From NCBI GenBank assembly GCA_023420715.1, contig JAEZVR010000031.1, positions 1 to 6,191 of the forward strand: a stretch of DNA of 6,191 bases, in the 5' to 3' direction. Origin of the DNA: Bacillota bacterium (lineage in GTDB: Bacteria; Bacillota; Clostridia; Saccharofermentanales; Fastidiosipilaceae). The notes beneath the pieces were generated by a model, which made no database searches, was not told where the DNA came from, and saw only the letters and a program-made list of their open reading frames with translations. Below are positions 1-6,129 of this stretch, in pieces; position 1 is the first letter of the stretch; each line of letters begins with the position of its first letter. Made by a program: the position numbers and the translations under genes.

Positions 1-762
1 ACCCTGAAGATAAAGTGTGTAGGACAAAAGTGTTCCAAACAGGATATTAACGACCAAAACCACATAACCCATCCATGGCAAATGAAGTTGAAACTGCCAC
101 CCTCTAATGGCGGTAAATTCCACCGCGCCACCCAATAACATCCCCCAGCAGGTCACTAAAATGGCACCATATTTTCCGATGAGCTTAACGGGGAACAAAT
201 TATAAAGCATCAATAAAAAAGCGGAAATCAAACCAAAAATCAAACCTTTTAGCGGCATGGCCAAGGTTTGAAATTGCCCTTGAGTTGCCATCAGCAAAGT
301 GCCCAAAAGGGTCAGAAAAATCGCCAATATCTCGTAGAGCTTTGGACGACGCCGAAAGCGATAACAACTGTAAATAAGCACCATGGCCGGCGCCGTATAT
401 TGAAGCACCGTCGCCACACCAGCATTGAGCAAATCGATTGTCAATAAATAAAAGGCCTGATTACCCAGCAAACCAAGTATCCCAAACAACAACAGGTAGA
501 TCACATCCGAGCGTTTTTTCCAGATTTCAAAAACGGCCGTTCCTGAATGCAGAAGCAAATAAAAAAATAAGAGACCGCCCGTCGTCAGCAAACGTAAGCT
601 AGATAAAAATAAGGGATTCATGTGGTAGGTATGGAGGAGGATTTGGCTACAGGTTCCAGAAATACCCCAGAAAATGGCACCCACAATCGCCATCCAAAGA
701 CCCCGTTTTTGATAGCCTCTATTTTGTCCGACATAATTTGTGCCATCAGCATTTACTGCCAT
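1..762 (-). CDS. EamA/DMT-superfamily permease, C-terminus off the left edge
   Basis: I read 254 open codons from an ATG at 762 to the window edge. The product is strongly hydrophobic, with about eight visible membrane segments (roughly residues 22-42, 51-71, 87-109, 113-133, 143-160, 170-190, 198-214 and 230-250). Two-repeat EamA (drug/metabolite transporter) proteins have ten segments and about 300 residues, so about 45-50 residues should lie outside. The motif FWGISGT in segment 1, the stretch LLGNQAFYL, and TVLQYTAPAMVLIYS in segment 4 followed by a basic loop (RFRRRP) are typical of the first EamA repeat. Residues from about 170 begin the second. An AGAGG ribosome binding site at 771-775, 8 nt upstream, supports the start. 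Substrate cannot be predicted; members export metabolites or amino acids across the cytoplasmic membrane. The gene follows a tRNA operon and a terminator-like hairpin on the same strand, and I see no clear promoter of its own. Confidence 0.88.
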   Translation of the reverse strand, partial: MAVNADGTNYVGQNRGYQKRGLWMAIVGAIFWGISGTCSQILLHTYHMNPLFLSSLRLLTTGGLLFFYLLLHSGTAVFEIWKKRSDVIYLLLFGILGLLGNQAFYLLTIDLLNAGVATVLQYTAPAMVLIYSCYRFRRRPKLYEILAIFLTLLGTLLMATQGQFQTLAMPLKGLIFGLISAFLLMLYNLFPVKLIGKYGAILVTCWGMLLGGAVEFTAIRGWQFQLHLPWMGYVVLVVNILFGTLLSYTLYLQG

Positions 763-803
763 CACAGCCACCTCTCTTGTCACCCCTGACACCTTTATTT
801 CTC

Positions 804-846
804 GATAAAATAAAACACCGTCAGAACGCATCTCTGATGGTGTTTT
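804..846 (-). terminator. Intrinsic terminator of the tRNA operon, or attenuator ahead of the permease gene
   Basis: Arms at 812-825 and 833-846 form a 14-position stem around a 7-nt loop. On the minus strand the sole imperfection is an A·C mismatch, and the stem is followed by a T-rich tail (TTTTATTTTAT, counting the last stem bases). It lies 53 nt past the encoded CCA of tRNA-Lys, as expected for the end of a tRNA transcript. It also lies only 42 nt upstream of the permease start, so it could control read-through into that gene. Confidence 0.7.
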
Positions 847-853
847 CTGATTA

Positions 854-889
854 ATCCGACGCCAATTTCTGAATAAGAAGCGCTCGGAT
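854..889 (-). other. Extended hairpin between tRNA-Lys and the terminator
   Basis: Arms 854-862 and 880-889 pair over nine base pairs with a single bulged base (883). Inside this, 867-870 pairs with 876-879 around a 5-nt loop, separated from the outer stem by an asymmetric internal bulge (863-866). Transcribed from the minus strand it begins 10 nt after the tRNA-Lys CCA. It matches no riboswitch or small-RNA family I can recognise. It may simply be a structured tRNA 3' trailer. Confidence 0.4.
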
Positions 890-898
890 GATACGCTT

Positions 899-974
899 TG
901 GTGCACCTTCAGGGACTCGAACCCTGGGCCCACTGATTAAGAGTCAGTTGCTCTACCAACTGAGCTAAAGGTGC
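899..974 (-). tRNA. tRNA-Lys (anticodon CTT)
   Basis: A 76-nt cloverleaf on the minus strand. The acceptor stem GCACCTT/AAGGTGC is perfectly paired, the discriminator is A, and CCA is encoded at 899-901. The D arm is GCTC-loop-GC, with AGTTGGTAGA in the loop region. The anticodon stem ACTGA/TCAGT encloses the loop CTCTTAA, giving anticodon CTT, which reads AAG lysine codons. The T arm CAGGG-TTCGAGT-CCCTG is perfect. It lies 17 nt downstream of tRNA-Ser and is probably cotranscribed with it. A CTT isoacceptor usually supplements a TTT one, which would be elsewhere in the genome. Confidence 0.96.
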
Positions 975-991
975 AGATAACACAGATAAGG

Positions 992-1082
992 TGGCGGAGA
1001 GTGAGGGATTTGAACCCTCGTTACGCTATTAACGTAAACACGATTTCCAATCGTGCGCCTTCAGCCGCTCAGCCAACTCTCC
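992..1082 (-). tRNA. tRNA-Ser (anticodon GGA)
   Basis: A 91-nt class II tRNA on the minus strand. The acceptor stem GGAGAGT/ACTCTCC is perfect, the discriminator is G (the serine identity base), and CCA is encoded at 992-994. The anticodon stem CACGA/TCGTG encloses the loop TTGGAAA, giving anticodon GGA, which reads UCC and UCU. The long variable arm folds as TTACG/CGTAA, as expected for tRNA-Ser. The T arm is GAGGG-TTCAAAT-CCCTC. It is the first gene of a two-tRNA unit behind the promoter at 1103-1131. Confidence 0.97.
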
Positions 1083-1102
1083 ATGCCAAGTCAACAACGT
1101 GC

Positions 1103-1131
1103 ATTATATAAAGATTACCCGCATTCGTCAA
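1103..1131 (-). promoter_or_regulatory. Sigma-A-type promoter of the tRNA-Ser/tRNA-Lys operon
   Basis: On the minus strand TTGACG (1126-1131) and a perfect TATAAT (1103-1108) are separated by exactly 17 bp. The -35 and most of the spacer lie inside the last codons of ispE; the -10 lies in the 32-bp gap between ispE and tRNA-Ser. Predicted transcription starts near 1096, giving a 5' leader of about 14 nt before the mature tRNA-Ser end at 1082. The segment after the -10 (GCACG) is GC-rich relative to its surroundings, a feature often seen at stable-RNA promoters; any stringent control is inference. Confidence 0.85.
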
Positions 1132-2125
1132 GCCTCGTACCAAAAGTCAAAAGGACTGGAAAAAGGGCTTCTTCCCCCTTTTTTTGAACCTGGCACCAGT
1201 CTTTAAAAGAGGTTTGTTGCTCAACACCCGAAAAAAGCGCATAAAAAGCACTGCCACTACCAGTCATCTGCGCCGTGATCGCACCACATTGACGCGCTTT
1301 TTGTAAAAAGCGATTCGCCCAAGGAAAAACTGAAGACTGCAACCGTAAAAAGCGGTTGAACACCTCAGCGTTTCTAAGCTGATCCACACCAAGTTCATAT
1401 TGCAAAGATCGAATCCGTTGAATATGCGCTTGATCCACGATTTGATCGACGTCCCACAATTGAAAAGCAGATTTGGTTGATACGCCAATCTTTGGCTGTG
1501 CGAGCACACCAAAACAAGGAGGCAGATCTGGAATCGGCTGCATCACATCGCCGATACCTTCACACAATGCAGGCTGGTTATCATAACAAAAGAGAACATC
1601 GGCACCCAGACGAGTGCAAAGATCTCGAACCTCAAGATCGGATATCAAGTCGATCTGGTAAGCTTTTTTAAACCAGCGAATAAATAAGCGCAAAATAGCG
1701 GCCGCATCTGCACTTCCACCGCCAAGACCTGCTTGCATTGGAATACGCTTGTCTAAATGAATCGTAAAATGGTGTGGAGGAACAGCTTTAAATTGCGAGA
1801 TGCGCGAACGATCAAATAAAGCCTGAACAGCTTTTAGAATTAGATTATCCAGGGGATTAATCCGTTGTGCCACATGCCATTCCATGGTCTCACGCGAAAA
1901 AGAAAATTGAAACTGAGCAAGCTTCAACAAAGGGGGCGTGCCGCCTGGTGCTTGATCTGTCGGGCAAACACGAACCGTCAATTCATCTGCCAAAGAGATC
2001 GGGAACATATTTGTGATCAGCCTATGATACCCGTCTGATCGTTTGGCTAATATATCCAAGCCGAGATTAATTTTTGCAAACGCTTTTTCACGAATGCAGG
2101 GCAAGTGATCACAGGCTGTCATCAT
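1115..2125 (-). CDS. ispE: 4-diphosphocytidyl-2-C-methyl-D-erythritol kinase
   Basis: A GHMP-family kinase of 336 residues that phosphorylates the 2-hydroxyl of CDP-methylerythritol with ATP in the cytoplasmic DXP (MEP) isoprenoid pathway. Seen in order: substrate-side motif AKINLGLDI with the conserved Lys at 18; RSDGYHRL (29-36); the ATP-binding glycine-rich motif PMQAGLGGGSADAA (129-142); GADVLF (175-179), carrying the catalytic Asp 176; and the C-terminal GHMP motif MTGSGSAFYALF (287-298). Typical IspE is about 280-300 residues; the excess lies largely around residues 53-90 and at the C-terminus. The usual Pro in GADVPF is Leu here. The start overlaps the end of veg by 17 bp. No Shine-Dalgarno sequence precedes either of two tandem ATGs (2125 and 2122), so translational coupling to veg is likely. 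Direct veg-ispE linkage is a Bacillota arrangement. Confidence 0.95.
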   Translation of the reverse strand: MMTACDHLPCIREKAFAKINLGLDILAKRSDGYHRLITNMFPISLADELTVRVCPTDQAPGGTPPLLKLAQFQFSFSRETMEWHVAQRINPLDNLILKAVQALFDRSRISQFKAVPPHHFTIHLDKRIPMQAGLGGGSADAAAILRLFIRWFKKAYQIDLISDLEVRDLCTRLGADVLFCYDNQPALCEGIGDVMQPIPDLPPCFGVLAQPKIGVSTKSAFQLWDVDQIVDQAHIQRIRSLQYELGVDQLRNAEVFNRFLRLQSSVFPWANRFLQKARQCGAITAQMTGSGSAFYALFSGVEQQTSFKDWCQVQKKGEEALFPVLLTFGTRLDECG

Positions 2126-2477
2126 GTGGATTTATTTGAGCATCTGTTTCAAAAGGAAGCGCCGATTGTTGTTGTAAGGCCTCTGAAAAATCATCATTCT
2201 GAAGACTGCGATCGACCAGTTGGAGCAAGTCTGGATCCGGTTTTACAGCAACCTCAACCGTTTCAGTGAGAATATCTACATAGCTATAAGAAATGAGTTC
2301 CGTTTGATCATTCTCACGAATACAACGAACCGTAAAGACATTCGGATAACAGTTTTCTAAAATACCCTCACGCACGATAATACGTTTTCTACCGCCACTG
2401 GACCGCAGTCGAATCTGACGACCCAAACAAGACATCATGTCTTTGCGGCATTGTTCGACATCAGCTTTATTGATCAT
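2109..2477 (-). CDS. veg: Veg family protein with C-terminal extension
   Basis: A 122-residue protein whose first ~78 residues match the Veg family (DUF1021). LGRQIRLRSSGGRKR (18-32) is followed by GILENCYPNVF (38-48) and SYSYVDILTETVEV (63-76), the family's most conserved block. In Bacillus subtilis veg is strongly expressed and linked to biofilm formation; its biochemical role is not settled. The open frame extends upstream to 2585, but I chose the ATG at 2477. It has GGAG 5 nt upstream (2483-2486), it gives the family's usual N-terminus, and a promoter lies inside the longer version. Residues ~79-122 form an acidic, Gln-rich tail (PDPDLLQLVDRSLQNDD, then LQQQSALPFETD) absent from the ~80-90-residue relatives I know. 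In Bacillus the order is veg-sspF-ispE; here no spore-protein gene intervenes. Confidence 0.9.
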   Translation of the reverse strand: MINKADVEQCRKDMMSCLGRQIRLRSSGGRKRIIVREGILENCYPNVFTVRCIRENDQTELISYSYVDILTETVEVAVKPDPDLLQLVDRSLQNDDFSEALQQQSALPFETDAQINPHDDSL

Positions 2478-2505
2478 AAGTGCTCCAAATAAACAGATTT
2501 TTTTC

Positions 2506-2534
2506 ATCATACAACACAAAGTCTTGTGGCGCAA
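2506..2534 (-). promoter_or_regulatory. Sigma-A-type promoter of veg-ispE
   Basis: On the minus strand TTGCGC (2529-2534) and TATGAT (2506-2511, five of six consensus bases) are 17 bp apart. Initiation is expected near 2499, inside a run of seven A residues (2498-2504), leaving a leader of about 22 nt before the veg ATG at 2477 with its GGAG. The spacer contains a near-palindrome, CACAA-GACT-TTGTG on the minus strand (2515-2528), which could be a regulator site. It lies in the 142-bp divergent region shared with fhs. Confidence 0.75.
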
Positions 2535-2619
2535 TGCTTTTACGTTTTCGCAACACTGGATCATGCATCTGTTTGAGTCAATCATTTCATGCTATCCTAT
2601 ACAGAATAAGAGGTGAATT

Positions 2620-4293
2620 ATGCAAACAGATCTTGAAATTGCCAAACAAAAATCCTTAAAACCAATTGAAAAAATCATCCAAACTTTAAATGTGCGTGAT
2701 GATGAATATGAATTCTATGGTAAATTCAAAGCTAAAATAGAAGCCCAACGGGTGTTGTCCAGGTTGCATCAGCAACCAGATGGACATCTAATTTTGGTTA
2801 CGGCAATTAATCCAACACCTGCAGGAGAAGGAAAAACCACCACAAGTATCGGATTAGCAGATGCCCTCAATCAACTTGGCGAACAAACGGTATTAGCACT
2901 GAGAGAACCTTCTCTCGGTCCAGTTTTTGGGCTAAAAGGCGGTGCGACCGGGGGCGGCTATGCCCAAGTTGCACCCATGACAGATATCAATTTGCATTTT
3001 ACTGGCGACCTGCATGCCATCGGTGCAGCAAACAATCTATGCGCCGCCTGCATCGATAATCATCTTCACCAAGGAAATACCTTGCAGATTGATCCCAAAC
3101 GAATTATCTGGAAGCGCTGTATCGATTTAAACGATCGCGCCTTGCGCCAGGTTATCATCGGTCTTGGAGATCCCGCAAACGGCGTGATGCGAGAAGACCA
3201 ATTCCAGATCACTGTAGCCAGTGAAGTGATGGCCATCCTCTGTCTTGCGCAAAGCTTCGAAGATCTAAAACAACGGCTAAACCGCACCATCATTGCCTAC
3301 TCGACAACCAATCAGCCCATTACCATTGGCGATCTGGGTATTGTTGGTGCCATGGCGACTTTACTTAAAGATGCCTTTAAACCAAATCTTGTCCAGACCT
3401 TGGAAGGTACGCCTGCACTCATTCATGGCGGTCCTTTTGCCAATATTGCCCATGGCTGTAATAGCATTCAAGCGACTCGACTGGCCTTGAAATTAGGCAA
3501 ATATGTTGTCACTGAAGCCGGATTTGGCGCAGATTTAGGCGCCGAGAAGTTCTTAGACATTAAATGCCGATTAAACCACCTAACGCCAAAAGCTGCCGTG
3601 CTCGTTGCCACCGTTCGTGCTTTAAAATTTAATGGCGGATGTCCTTTGGATAAACTCCATGTGCAAAATTTAGACGCCTTGCAGAAGGGCTTACCCAATC
3701 TTCTACGTCATATTGAAAACTTGACTCAATTCAATCTACCAGTGGTCGTTTCCCTCAATCAATTTCCAACAGATCATCCAGCAGAAATTGAGCTCATTAG
3801 AGAGGCCTGTACAAGCCAGGGTGTGCCTTGTTGTTTATCGGAAGTCTATACCAAAGGCGGATCAGGCGGATTAGCTTTGGCCAAAACGGTTATCCAAAGC
3901 ATTGCCAAAAATCCCCAAAAACAACTGGTCTTCCCCTATGAATTAACAGACCCACTTGCCGACAAAATCCGCAAAATTGCAACCACCCTATACCGTGCTA
4001 ACGATGTTCAATTCAGTGATCGAGCCATCCAAACCTTACAACAGATCAGCCAAACCGATTATGCCAAACTGCCGATTTGCATGGCTAAAACCCCATTTTC
4101 CTTTACTGATGATCCCAGCAAACTCGGTGCACCAACCGATTTCACAATCCAGATTCGGGATATCAAATGCGCTTCCGGTGCTGGATTTATCATTTGTCTC
4201 GCAGGGAACATTCTGACCATGCCTGGTCTACCTAAAGATCCAGCCGCGTTAAGAATAGATGTTGAAAATAACGACATTATCGGCCTGAGCTAG
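2620..4293 (+). CDS. fhs: Formate-tetrahydrofolate ligase (10-formyl-THF synthetase)
   Basis: A 557-residue enzyme, full length for the bacterial monofunctional family (about 555-560). It makes 10-formyl-THF from formate, THF and ATP in the cytoplasm, feeding purine and formyl-Met synthesis or, in acetogens, the methyl branch of the Wood-Ljungdahl pathway. Visible: the ATP-binding loop PTPAGEGKTT (65-74); signature 1, FGLKGGATGGGY (103-114), followed by INLHFTGDLHAI (123-134); HGGPFANIAHGCNS (269-282); signature 2, VATVRALKFNGG (329-340); and the conserved C-terminal GNILTMPGLPKDPAA (529-543). Thr 110 replaces the more usual Ala in signature 1. The start has a good AAGAGGTG ribosome binding site (2608-2615) 4 nt away. 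The gene stands alone, divergent from veg; no folD, fchA or other one-carbon gene is in view, so its physiological direction cannot be inferred. I see no strong hairpin terminator after the stop. Confidence 0.98.
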   Translation: MQTDLEIAKQKSLKPIEKIIQTLNVRDDEYEFYGKFKAKIEAQRVLSRLHQQPDGHLILVTAINPTPAGEGKTTTSIGLADALNQLGEQTVLALREPSLGPVFGLKGGATGGGYAQVAPMTDINLHFTGDLHAIGAANNLCAACIDNHLHQGNTLQIDPKRIIWKRCIDLNDRALRQVIIGLGDPANGVMREDQFQITVASEVMAILCLAQSFEDLKQRLNRTIIAYSTTNQPITIGDLGIVGAMATLLKDAFKPNLVQTLEGTPALIHGGPFANIAHGCNSIQATRLALKLGKYVVTEAGFGADLGAEKFLDIKCRLNHLTPKAAVLVATVRALKFNGGCPLDKLHVQNLDALQKGLPNLLRHIENLTQFNLPVVVSLNQFPTDHPAEIELIREACTSQGVPCCLSEVYTKGGSGGLALAKTVIQSIAKNPQKQLVFPYELTDPLADKIRKIATTLYRANDVQFSDRAIQTLQQISQTDYAKLPICMAKTPFSFTDDPSKLGAPTDFTIQIRDIKCASGAGFIICLAGNILTMPGLPKDPAALRIDVENNDIIGLS

Positions 4294-4321
4294 CGATCGA
4301 TGACTGATGTCAAAAATCAGC

Positions 4322-4570
4322 TTAGAGACCCAGACTGGAAACATCCGAAGCAGCCATCAATTGAATCAAATTTTGCACTTCCTCACCAGTTAAGGTAATG
4401 CCACGACTCATCTTCTGATGATCTGGGCTCCAGTCCCGAATATCCAACTTTGGTGCAGCATCATTCCAAGCGATGATATTGAGCTCTCTCGTCCAACCCG
4501 TTCCACTCACGCTCAATTGACCGATGGCCTGTTTAATGTCGTACTTAATGGGTTTATTCTGATTTGTCAT
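4322..4570 (-). CDS. YdbC-type PC4 family nucleic-acid-binding protein
   Basis: An 82-residue protein of the PC4/p15 transcriptional-coactivator-like family found in Bacillota (YdbC group), whose members are dimeric single-stranded DNA binders with a beta-sheet plus helix fold. The signature run is easy to see: GQLSVSGTGWTREL (17-30), NIIAWND (31-37), KLDIRDWSPDH (41-51), KMSRGITLTGEEV (53-65), then a C-terminal helix. The frame stays open upstream to 4675, but the ATG at 4570 is preferred: it has AGGAAGGA (4579-4586) 8 nt upstream and gives the family's usual length. The gene converges on fhs with a 28-bp gap and lies 179 bp downstream of clpX, beyond a terminator, so it probably has its own promoter, although none is obvious in 4571-4683. 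The cellular role is unknown; suggested ones are in transcription or DNA/RNA handling. Confidence 0.9.
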   Translation of the reverse strand: MTNQNKPIKYDIKQAIGQLSVSGTGWTRELNIIAWNDAAPKLDIRDWSPDHQKMSRGITLTGEEVQNLIQLMAASDVSSLGL

Positions 4571-4683
4571 AACCTTAATCCTTCCTATTTTTACCAAAGT
4601 GTCTGCTTTTATTTTGCCCATTAGCAAAACGAAGGAAAAAGGCAGATTCAAACAAATTTCAACTTTTTCAGCCAAAATTGATC

Positions 4684-4718
4684 AAACCACCCGCAAGCTT
4701 ATCAGTTGCAGGTGGTTT
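4684..4718 (-). terminator. Hairpin terminator of the clpP-clpX transcript
   Basis: Arms at 4684-4696 and 4706-4718 form a 13-bp stem (one G·U pair when read from the minus strand) around a 9-nt loop. The hairpin begins 31 nt past the clpX stop codon. The following minus-strand sequence (GGTTTGATCAATTTTGG) is T-rich but broken up, so it is a moderate intrinsic terminator. It separates clpX from the downstream PC4 gene. Confidence 0.7.
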
Positions 4719-4749
4719 AATAACAAAACCATCAAATTGAACAGTCGAA

Positions 4750-6126
4750 TTAAGCAGATCGATATTCTAGGACGGGTTTGGCACCAGATTCGATACAAGC
4801 TTTTGTCACGACACAACGTTCCACCCCTTCTAGGCTGGGTAATTCAAACATGACGTCTAACATAATCCCTTCAATAACAGCCCGCAAACCCCTTGCACCT
4901 GTTTTACGCGCCAATGCTTTTTTGGCAATTAAAGCAATGGCTTCATCTTCAAATTCGAGTCGAACGCCATCCAGTTTTAACAAATAATGGTATTGCTTGA
5001 GCAAAGCATTTTTGGGTTCCTTTAAAATTCGAATCAGGGCTTCCTCATCAAGTTCTTGGAGGGAGACAGTCACAGGAACCCGACCAACAAATTCTGGAAT
5101 CAGACCAAACTTGAGTAAATCTTGAGGCTCAATCAAGCTAAATAAATCCTTAGCCTGATCTGCTTCATCCAAAATGTTTGCACCAAATCCAATAGATTTT
5201 TTACCCAATCGATCGCGGATAACTTTTTCTAAGCCGTCAAACGCACCACCACAGATGAACAAAATATGGGTGGTATCAATTTGAATAAATTCTTGGTTCG
5301 GATGTTTGCGTCCACCTTGAGGTGGAACATTGGCTACCGTACTTTCTAAAATTTTCAACAAAGCCTGCTGAACGCCCTCACCGCTGACATCCCTTGTAAT
5401 AGACGGATTATCCGAACGTCTGGTAATCTTATCGATTTCATCGATGTATATAATGCCTCTTTCTGCACGTTCAATCTGACCATCCGCATTTTGAATCAAT
5501 TTGAGCAAGATATTTTCAACATCTTCGCCCACATATCCCGCCTCTGTTAAAGCAGTTGCATCCGCAATGGCAAAAGGAACATTTAACAAGCGCGCCAACG
5601 TTTGCGCTAGCAAAGTTTTACCAGAACCAGTCGGACCAATAAGCAAAATATTACTTTTGGTCAATTCAACAGTTTCTGACTGGTCTTCAGGCTTACCGTC
5701 ACTTTCTTGGGCCTGTTTTCCCTTAGATTTATTCGCCTGTTCCTGCTGTTGTTTTTGAGCCAAATCGGCCATGACACGCTTGTAATGATTGTATACCGCT
5801 ACAGCCAACACCTTTTTAGCCTGATCCTGCCCAATGACATAGTCATCGAGAGCCGCCTTCATTTCCATCGGTGTTGGCACACGCTGTTGTACATCATCAG
5901 ATGAGAGATCCCATGGTCCGTCCGATTGCGTCGCATGAAGCATGCTTTGCTCAAATATCTCATAACAAGCCTCGATACAATCTGTACAAATATAGGCATC
6001 ATGACCTGAAATCAGACCATCTACCTGTGTCTCATCCCGACCACAGAAAGAACAGACAAGCGGCCCTTTGGTTTTTCCACCCTCTTTGGCATTTTCAGGT
6101 GGCTTTTTATCCTCTCGATCCGACAT
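4750..6126 (-). CDS. clpX: ATP-dependent Clp protease ATP-binding subunit ClpX
   Basis: A 458-residue AAA+ unfoldase that recognises, unfolds and feeds proteins into ClpP in the cytoplasm. In order: N-terminal zinc-binding domain with Cys 25, 28, 47 and 50 (CSFC...CTDC); a linker; Walker A GPTGSGKT (164-171); pore loop GYVG (197-200); Walker B IIYIDE (225-230); pore-2 region RDVSGEGVQQ (245-254); RKH loop (273-275); the ClpP-docking IGF loop (312-314); arginine-finger region EFVGR (345-349); and sensor-2 GAR (410-412). All key residues are present. ClpX is usually about 410-430 residues; the excess is mostly a Gln/Lys/Glu-rich stretch at about 119-157, between the YNHYKR helix and the Walker A strand. 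The start has AAGAGG (6133-6138) 6 nt upstream, embedded in the end of clpP. The clpP-clpX order is common in Clostridia, but the lon gene often found next is absent here. Confidence 0.98.
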   Translation of the reverse strand: MSDREDKKPPENAKEGGKTKGPLVCSFCGRDETQVDGLISGHDAYICTDCIEACYEIFEQSMLHATQSDGPWDLSSDDVQQRVPTPMEMKAALDDYVIGQDQAKKVLAVAVYNHYKRVMADLAQKQQQEQANKSKGKQAQESDGKPEDQSETVELTKSNILLIGPTGSGKTLLAQTLARLLNVPFAIADATALTEAGYVGEDVENILLKLIQNADGQIERAERGIIYIDEIDKITRRSDNPSITRDVSGEGVQQALLKILESTVANVPPQGGRKHPNQEFIQIDTTHILFICGGAFDGLEKVIRDRLGKKSIGFGANILDEADQAKDLFSLIEPQDLLKFGLIPEFVGRVPVTVSLQELDEEALIRILKEPKNALLKQYHYLLKLDGVRLEFEDEAIALIAKKALARKTGARGLRAVIEGIMLDVMFELPSLEGVERCVVTKACIESGAKPVLEYRSA

Positions 6127-6129
6127 GGC

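Noticed and set aside
1264..1671. Open frames overlapping ispE in other frames on both strands
   Set aside because: They lie entirely inside a well-supported kinase gene, lack ribosome binding sites and have no recognisable motifs. The same applies to the frames inside fhs and clpX.
2478..2585. A Cys-rich N-terminal extension of Veg in the same open frame
   Set aside because: It has no family similarity, contains the predicted veg promoter, and the ATG at 2477 has its own GGAG at the right distance. The extension is chance open frame.
2573..2603. Promoter for fhs: TTGAGT (2573-2578) with TATACA (2598-2603), or an extended TGCTATCCT (2590-2598)
   Set aside because: Spacings are 19 bp for the first, and 14 bp if TTGAGT is paired with TATCCT. 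The implied leader would be only about 10-15 nt and nearly collides with the ribosome binding site. A promoter must exist nearby but I cannot place it.
4304..4320. Possible bidirectional terminator between the convergent fhs and PC4 genes
   Set aside because: Only a 5-bp stem (CTGAT/ATCAG) with an A-rich loop and no real T-tract, too weak to call. The nearby GCTAGC, CGATCG and ATCGAT runs are short restriction-site-like palindromes with no evident role.
4571..4675. A hydrophobic N-terminal extension of the PC4 protein that could look like a signal or membrane segment
   Set aside because: The family starts near 4570, where a strong AGGAAGGA site sits 8 nt upstream. A secreted or membrane PC4 protein would be implausible.
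4571..4749. Possible additional small gene between clpX and the PC4 gene
   Set aside because: Open frames here (for example on the plus strand from 4599) lack ribosome binding sites and run through the terminator hairpin into clpX antisense. Apart from the terminator and the PC4 ribosome binding site I see nothing definite.
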